10,864 nt of DNA, from NCBI GenBank assembly GCA_026713345.1, contig JAPOOQ010000375.1, positions 1-10,864 of the forward strand, given 5' to 3'. How positions within the stretch are numbered: position 1 is the stretch's first letter; each line of letters starts with the position of its first letter. Positions 6,419-10,864 of this stretch are shown piece after piece. This DNA comes from Gemmatimonadota bacterium (lineage in GTDB: Bacteria > Gemmatimonadota > Gemmatimonadetes > Longimicrobiales > Gaopeijiaceae). The position numbers were made by a program, and so were the translations under genes. Below the pieces are notes generated by a model that saw only the letters and a program-made list of their open reading frames with translations, did no database searches and was not told the DNA's origin.

Positions 6419-7555
6419 ATGCGACGACGCGACTTCATCAGGACGGGAACCATTTCGGGGGTTCTGGCTGGAAGTGGAGCCCTCGCCGCTTCGGCGCATC
6501 CTCTGGCTGCTTTCGCCGCCCCCGGGCGCCGGACCGCCGACGGCGATGTGCGCCTCAACTCGAACGAAAACCCGCTGGGCATTTCGCCGCGCGCCCGTGA
6601 GGCGCTGGTCGAGGCGATCACACTGGCCAACCGGTACCCCTCCGCGCAGCACGGGGCGCTGGTCTCCAGGCTGGCCGCCGCGCACGAAGTGGCGGACAAC
6701 CAGGTGGTGCTGGGCACGGGGTCGGCGGAGGTGCTGCAGATGGTGGTGCAGGCCTTCGGGGCGCCGCGAGCCAAGCTGGTGATGGCCGACCCGACCTACG
6801 AGGCCGTGACCAACTACCAGCGCACGGAGGCGTACGAGCTGGTCAAGGTGCCGCTCACGAGCAGCTACGAGCACGACCTCGACCGCATGCGGGAGGCTGC
6901 CGAGAGCTCGGGGCACCCCGCGCTGGTCTACCTGTGCAACCCCAACAACCCGACCGCGACGGTTACTCCCAGCGCCGAGATCGACGCCTGGATCGCCGAT
7001 GCGCCCGAGCACGTAACTTTCCTGTCCGACGAAGCGTACATCGAGTATGTGGACGACGACCGGATGTGGAGCTCTCTTCCCTGGATCGCGAAGAAACGAA
7101 ATGTGGTGGTGGTCAGGACCTTCTCGAAGATCTACGGACTGGCCGGACTCCGGCTGGGCTACGGGATCGCGCACCCCGACACCGCGGCCCGTCTCTCCGA
7201 CTTCGCGTCCCGAAACAACGTGAACCAGCTTGCCATCGCGGCAGCGGACGCCTCGTTCCGCGACGAAGGGCTGATGACGAAGAGCCGCGAGGTGAACCGC
7301 CAGTCGCGCGACATGGTCGAGGCCACCCTTGACGAACTGGGACTGGATCGTATGCCCACGCAAGCTAACTTTCTCATGCACCGTATCAACGGGGATCTGG
7401 CCACCTATCGCAACAGGATGGCCGACGTCGGGTTCCTCGTAGGACGGGACTTTCCGCCCAAGCTGGACTGGAACCGGCTTTCCTTCGGTCTCCCGGAGGA
7501 CATGGGGCGGTTCTGTGACACTCTGCGGGACTTCCGCAAGAAAGGATGGATCTGA
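6419..7555 (+). CDS. Tat-exported HisC-type PLP aminotransferase
   Basis: A 378-residue fold-type I pyridoxal-phosphate enzyme, closest in pattern to histidinol-phosphate aminotransferases. The N-terminus MRRRDFIRTG has twin arginines (3-4) in the RRxFxR form, then a hydrophobic stretch and a likely cleavage after Ala33 (AFA|A), so it should cross the inner membrane already folded with its cofactor. Mature-protein motifs: LNSNENPLG near the start, NPNNPT (174-179), SDEAYIEY with Asp204 and Tyr207 for the cofactor ring, FSKIYGLAGLRLGY with Lys237 as Schiff-base lysine, and RLSFG with Arg353 for the substrate carboxylate. The usual Gly after NPNNPT is Ala. Cytoplasmic HisC makes histidine; export argues against that and for use of amino acids or amines in the periplasm. 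The stop overlaps the receptor start by one base, so the two are translationally coupled. The substrate is unknown. Confidence 0.88.
   Translation: MRRRDFIRTGTISGVLAGSGALAASAHPLAAFAAPGRRTADGDVRLNSNENPLGISPRAREALVEAITLANRYPSAQHGALVSRLAAAHEVADNQVVLGTGSAEVLQMVVQAFGAPRAKLVMADPTYEAVTNYQRTEAYELVKVPLTSSYEHDLDRMREAAESSGHPALVYLCNPNNPTATVTPSAEIDAWIADAPEHVTFLSDEAYIEYVDDDRMWSSLPWIAKKRNVVVVRTFSKIYGLAGLRLGYGIAHPDTAARLSDFASRNNVNQLAIAAADASFRDEGLMTKSREVNRQSRDMVEATLDELGLDRMPTQANFLMHRINGDLATYRNRMADVGFLVGRDFPPKLDWNRLSFGLPEDMGRFCDTLRDFRKKGWI
7541..7549 (+). promoter_or_regulatory. Ribosome binding site deciding the receptor start
   Basis: AAAGGATGG ends 5 bases before ATG 7555, with the AGGA core at 7543-7546, 8 bases away. 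It supports 7555 over the in-frame ATG 7546, which lies inside this site and has no purine run at the right distance. The chosen start forms a TGATG overlap with the aminotransferase stop. Confidence 0.55.
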
Positions 7556-10458
7556 TGGTGAGAAGCACACCGACAGTGTTCGCCGCCCTGCTGGCCCTGG
7601 CGCTGGCGCTACCAGCGGCGGCATCGGCCCAGGGGACCCTGGAGGGCCGGATTACGATCGCCGGATCGACTACTCCCCTCGCCGGGGCACAGGTCAGCAT
7701 TCCCAGCCTGAGCATGGGCGGGAGCAGCGGACCCACCGGTATCTATTCGGTCGGCGACATTCCCGCCGGCACCCACGAGGTCGTGTTCACCCTGATCGGC
7801 TTCCAGGAGGAGCGCCGGCAGGTCACGATCGCCGACGGCCAGACCGAACGCCTCAACGTCTCGCTCGCCGAACGCGCGCTCGTGGTCGGGGGGCTGGTGG
7901 TGGTGGGCACGCGGGCACAGCCCCGAACGGTGACCCAGTCGCCGGTTCCGGTAGACGTGATCCCCAGCGGGGACATCATAAACCAGGGGGCGACCGACTT
8001 CGCCGATCTGCTGCGCAACGTCAACCCGTCGTTCAACGTGAACATCCAGCCGATCAGTGACGCGGCCACCTTCGCACGGCCCGCCAACCTGCGCGGCCTC
8101 GCCCCCGACCACACCCTGATGCTGGTCAACGGGAAGCGGCGCCACCGCACCGCGGTCATCACCTGGTACGGCAACGGCCTCGCCGACGGCTCCCAGGGCC
8201 CCGACATCGCACTCATCCCCGGCATGGCGCTCAGGCAGGCCGAGATGCTGCGCGACGGCGCGTCCGCCCAGTACGGCTCCGACGCGATCGCCGGCGTGAT
8301 GAACTTCGCGCTGAAGGACGCCCGCTCCGGCGGCATGATCGAGTACAAGACCGGTGGCAACCTGTTTGGCGACACCAGCGAGCAGCTGGAGCGCGGCATC
8401 CTTCCCGGTGACGGGGAGATGCACACGATTTCGGGCAACATCGGCCTGCCGCTCGGCGAAACCGGCTTCCTCAACCTGACCGGCGAGTACGGCAACGCCT
8501 TGCCCACCGACCGTAGCGTGCAGCGCACCGATGCCCTCGCGCTGATCAACCAGGAGAAGAACTCCAGCGTGCGCACCCCCGCGCAGATCTGGGGCGCGCC
8601 CGAAGTTTCCGACGAGATCAAGCTGTGGGCGAACGCCGGTCACAACTTCGACGACTACACGCAGCTCTACTCGCACGGCAACTACGTCAGCAAGCAGGTC
8701 GAGGGCGGATTCTACTTCCGGAACCCGAACACGCGCAGCGGCGTCTTCGGCACCAGCAACGAAGCGGGCGAATCGATCCTGTTGGTCGGCGACATGCTGG
8801 CCGCGGCGGATCCCGACAACGTCCCCGTCGGGGCGGCGATGTGTCCCGAGGTCCGCGTCGTCGGCGGCGTCGTCGACACGAGCGATGAGGAAAACGAAGC
8901 GAACTGGCGGCAGGTCCTGAACGACCCCAACTGCTTCACCTTCCAGAAGATCTTCCCCGGCGGGTTCACGCCGCAGTTCGGCGCCAACGTGATCGACGCG
9001 TCGGCGGTGGTGGGGCTGAAGAGAACCAGCGGCGACCTCTCCTGGGACGCCAGCGGGTCCTGGGGCAAGTCCAACATGGACTTCTACATGTACAACACGG
9101 TCAACGCCTCGCTCGGGCCGAACCAACCGTGCAGCGACGAGGGCACTTCGCCGGCCGTTCCCGACCAGCAGTGCACCCCGTACTTTGAGCCGGGGATCTA
9201 CGACCAGCAGGAAATCAACGCCAACCTCGACCTCTCCTACGCGATGAGTGAGACGATGAACATCGCGGGCGGCGCCGAGTTCCGGCGCGAGGGCTTCGAG
9301 ATCATGGAAGGCAGCCGGGAGTCCTGGACGGAGGGTCCGCTGGCGACCCAGGGGTTCACCCCGGGTTCCAACGGATTCACCGGCTTCGGGCCGCTGACGG
9401 CGGGGAACTGGACCCGCACGAACTTCGCGGCCTATGGACAGGTCGATTTCAAGGAAGTGGACAACAAGTGGCTCGTGGACGTGGCCGGCCGAGTGGAGAA
9501 CTTCTCGGACTTCGGGCTGACGATCAACGGGAAGGTGGCAGCGCGTGTGAGCCTCAGCGATGCCGTGGCGCTGCGGGGCGCAGCCAGCACCGGCTTCCGG
9601 GCGCCCACCCCCGGACAGCAGAACGCTTTCAACATCTCCACGATCTATGACCCCGACATCATGGACCTCACCAACAACGGCACGATTCCTTCGACCTCGG
9701 ATCTGGCGAATTTGTACGGGGGTGAGGCCCTGCAGCCGGAGAAGTCCGTCAACCTCTCGCTCGGTTGGGTGTTCGAGCAGGACAACTTCCACCTCTCGAC
9801 GGACTACTTCCTGATCAACGTGTCCGACCGTCTCACCACCAGCAAGAACTTCGAGCTGAGCACCGCGGACATCGACCGGCTCCTCGACGAGGGCATCATC
9901 CGGCCGGGCGGCGTGCTGAAGCGCTTCCGGTTCTTCATCAATGACTTCGCGACGCGGACTCAGGGCATCGACCTTGTGGCCGCCTACGCGGTGGAGAGCG
10001 AGCGTGGCGTCACCAACCTGACCTCGGCCTGGAACTGGACCACCACCAGTGTCACGCAACACAACGACGAGACGCTGAGCGATCTGCGCATCCGGATCCT
10101 GGAGGAGGGACTGCCCAACCTGCGCGGCAATGTGGCCGTGAACCACGAGTTCCCGGCGGGGACCCGCGCGCTGGTGCGCGCCAGCTACTGGGGCGGCTAC
10201 TTCGACGGCGAGACACCGTACTACGAGGACAGCCCGAGCGAGACCATCGACTACCCGGGCCGCATGCTTGTCGATGTTGAGGCGGCACACACGTTCATGG
10301 ACAGCTACACGCTCACCATCGGCGCCCAGAACGTGCTAAACACCCTCCCGGCGGAGTATCCCGGGGCGGCCGATGGCGTCGGCAACCGGTACGGCCAGTT
10401 CACGCCGTTCGGCTTCAACGGCACCTTCCTCTACACGCGGCTGAGCTACAGCTGGTAG
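7555..10458 (+). CDS. TonB-dependent outer-membrane receptor
   Basis: A 967-residue outer-membrane beta-barrel that imports a scarce ligand using energy from TonB-ExbBD. A Sec signal (residues 1-25, cleavage ASA|QG) leads into a carboxypeptidase-regulatory-like beta-sandwich (about 27-105, starting GTLEGRITIAG and including a PAGTHEV turn). A probable TonB-box stretch VVVVGTRAQ follows, then the plug domain (about 125-255) with NLRGLAPDHTLMLVNGKRRH and RDGASAQYGSDAIAGVMNF. The barrel fills the rest and ends in SYSW, the terminal aromatic residue used in outer-membrane insertion. I see only four cysteines, in two close pairs (430/460 and 526/540), in long loop-like segments. The extra N-terminal domain recalls SusC-type receptors, but no SusD partner follows. 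It is coupled to the Tat-exported aminotransferase, which hints at an amino-acid-like ligand; no iron or vitamin signature tells what it carries. Confidence 0.93.
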   Translation: MVRSTPTVFAALLALALALPAAASAQGTLEGRITIAGSTTPLAGAQVSIPSLSMGGSSGPTGIYSVGDIPAGTHEVVFTLIGFQEERRQVTIADGQTERLNVSLAERALVVGGLVVVGTRAQPRTVTQSPVPVDVIPSGDIINQGATDFADLLRNVNPSFNVNIQPISDAATFARPANLRGLAPDHTLMLVNGKRRHRTAVITWYGNGLADGSQGPDIALIPGMALRQAEMLRDGASAQYGSDAIAGVMNFALKDARSGGMIEYKTGGNLFGDTSEQLERGILPGDGEMHTISGNIGLPLGETGFLNLTGEYGNALPTDRSVQRTDALALINQEKNSSVRTPAQIWGAPEVSDEIKLWANAGHNFDDYTQLYSHGNYVSKQVEGGFYFRNPNTRSGVFGTSNEAGESILLVGDMLAAADPDNVPVGAAMCPEVRVVGGVVDTSDEENEANWRQVLNDPNCFTFQKIFPGGFTPQFGANVIDASAVVGLKRTSGDLSWDASGSWGKSNMDFYMYNTVNASLGPNQPCSDEGTSPAVPDQQCTPYFEPGIYDQQEINANLDLSYAMSETMNIAGGAEFRREGFEIMEGSRESWTEGPLATQGFTPGSNGFTGFGPLTAGNWTRTNFAAYGQVDFKEVDNKWLVDVAGRVENFSDFGLTINGKVAARVSLSDAVALRGAASTGFRAPTPGQQNAFNISTIYDPDIMDLTNNGTIPSTSDLANLYGGEALQPEKSVNLSLGWVFEQDNFHLSTDYFLINVSDRLTTSKNFELSTADIDRLLDEGIIRPGGVLKRFRFFINDFATRTQGIDLVAAYAVESERGVTNLTSAWNWTTTSVTQHNDETLSDLRIRILEEGLPNLRGNVAVNHEFPAGTRALVRASYWGGYFDGETPYYEDSPSETIDYPGRMLVDVEAAHTFMDSYTLTIGAQNVLNTLPAEYPGAADGVGNRYGQFTPFGFNGTFLYTRLSYSW

Positions 10459-10512
10459 ACCGATGACTGAGTGATCCGCCCGGAGCGGCAACGCTTCAGG
10501 GGCGCGAAAGAG

Positions 10513-10549
10513 GGCCCCGGTCCGGTGCGAGCCGGGCCGGGGCCTTTTT
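10513..10549 (+). terminator. Strong intrinsic terminator after the receptor
   Basis: A 13-bp GC-only stem (10513-10525 with 10532-10544) has a single T-G wobble and a 6-base loop TGCGAG, and is followed at once by TTTTT (10545-10549). It lies 54 bases after the receptor stop and ends the rightward transcript. Read leftward, the flank gives only CTCTTTCG, so it should stop the convergent gene less well. Confidence 0.92.
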
Positions 10550-10615
10550 GCTCGTGGAATCAGTCCCCCGCTGCATTCGGTGCCACGCGGGGATCATCCA
10601 CGGATTGCCTTGCGG

Positions 10616-10864
10616 TCAGAAGGGACAGACTTCCCTGGCAATTGGCGTGCCGACCTCGCTCTGCAGCCGAAAACGATGCACAAAGTCGAGATCCAGCTCG
10701 TCGGACGAGATCCCGTGCAGCTCGCCGCCAGGGCCGATCTCCACCCTCCGCAGGCCTACCGGAGCGGTCACCGTGGCGCGGTATCGCCCGCAGTTGTCCA
10801 GGACATCCCAGGTCGATCCGCTCTCCGCTCCGGTCTCTTCGCGCTGCGCCCACAGCCATCCCTC
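10616..10864 (-). CDS. C-terminus of a probable six-bladed beta-propeller protein (partial)
   Basis: A minus-strand frame is open from the right edge down to TGA (plus-strand 10618-10616), 82 codons without a start inside the window. The peptide reads like the last blade of the NHL/6-bladed propeller proteins common in Gemmatimonadota and Bacteroidota: LWAQRE, then WDVLDNCGRYRATVTAP, VEIGPGGELHGISSDELDLDFVHRFRL, a pattern close to the family's 'DELDVEHVRLYRL' ending. Such proteins are usually exported and bind ligands or partners. A different minus-strand frame with an ATG (10560-10859) is less protein-like. The assignment rests on motif memory, since only the tail is present. Confidence 0.6.
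   Translation of the reverse strand, partial: EGWLWAQREETGAESGSTWDVLDNCGRYRATVTAPVGLRRVEIGPGGELHGISSDELDLDFVHRFRLQSEVGTPIAREVCPF

Noticed and set aside
7609..10290. 893-codon open frame on the minus strand opposite the receptor
   Set aside because: Same reason: the plus strand encodes a clear TonB-dependent receptor. The antisense product has no domain pattern and is extremely rich in Val, Arg and Gly.
10560..10859. 99-codon minus-strand frame with an ATG at the right edge
   Set aside because: Composition is Arg/Gly/Ala-rich without structure, and the neighbouring minus-strand frame reads as a propeller C-terminus ending at 10616.

Overview
The window is GC-rich, roughly two-thirds G+C by eye, with strong third-position G/C bias. 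It looks like chromosomal DNA of a Gram-negative bacterium with an outer membrane: it holds two lipoproteins, a Tat-exported enzyme and a TonB-dependent receptor. The gene style resembles Gemmatimonadota: a receptor with an N-terminal carboxypeptidase-regulatory-like domain, a probable six-bladed beta-propeller protein, and an MsbA-like exporter with a characteristic tail. That phylum call is an inference. I see no rRNA, tRNA, insertion sequence, CRISPR array or phage gene.

Layout. Positions 1-119 may hold the end of a rightward gene that starts outside the window. Positions 120-458 are noncoding but structured: an AT-rich inverted repeat, a short palindrome, a long C-rich/G-poor stretch with a G-quadruplex motif on the minus strand, and two hairpins, the second overlapping the next ribosome binding site. 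Five complete rightward genes follow the TPR lipoprotein or include it in two blocks. Block one is a TPR lipoprotein (459-1520), an ABC exporter with fused membrane and ATPase domains (1595-3406), a reductive dehalogenase-like corrinoid iron-sulfur protein (3417-4607) and a DUF885-like lipoprotein (4636-6321). Block two is a Tat-exported HisC-type aminotransferase (6419-7555) whose stop overlaps the start of a TonB-dependent receptor (7555-10458). A strong intrinsic terminator (10513-10549) closes the series. On the minus strand, the right edge carries the end of a convergent gene (10616-10864), probably a beta-propeller protein, readable only as an ORF without a start.

How the genes may work together. 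The exporter and dehalogenase are 10 bp apart, and the aminotransferase and receptor overlap by one base, so each pair is almost certainly co-expressed. The dehalogenase-like protein has both [4Fe-4S] motifs and a Tyr-Asn-Arg set spaced exactly as I recall for the PceA catalytic residues, but no Tat signal and no rdhB anchor gene beside it. It is therefore probably cytoplasmic and non-respiratory. One speculative reading is a scavenging locus for small nitrogenous, possibly halogenated compounds: outer-membrane uptake, periplasmic transamination, cytoplasmic dehalogenation and export of a product. Only the gene order and motifs are seen directly; the substrates are unknown.
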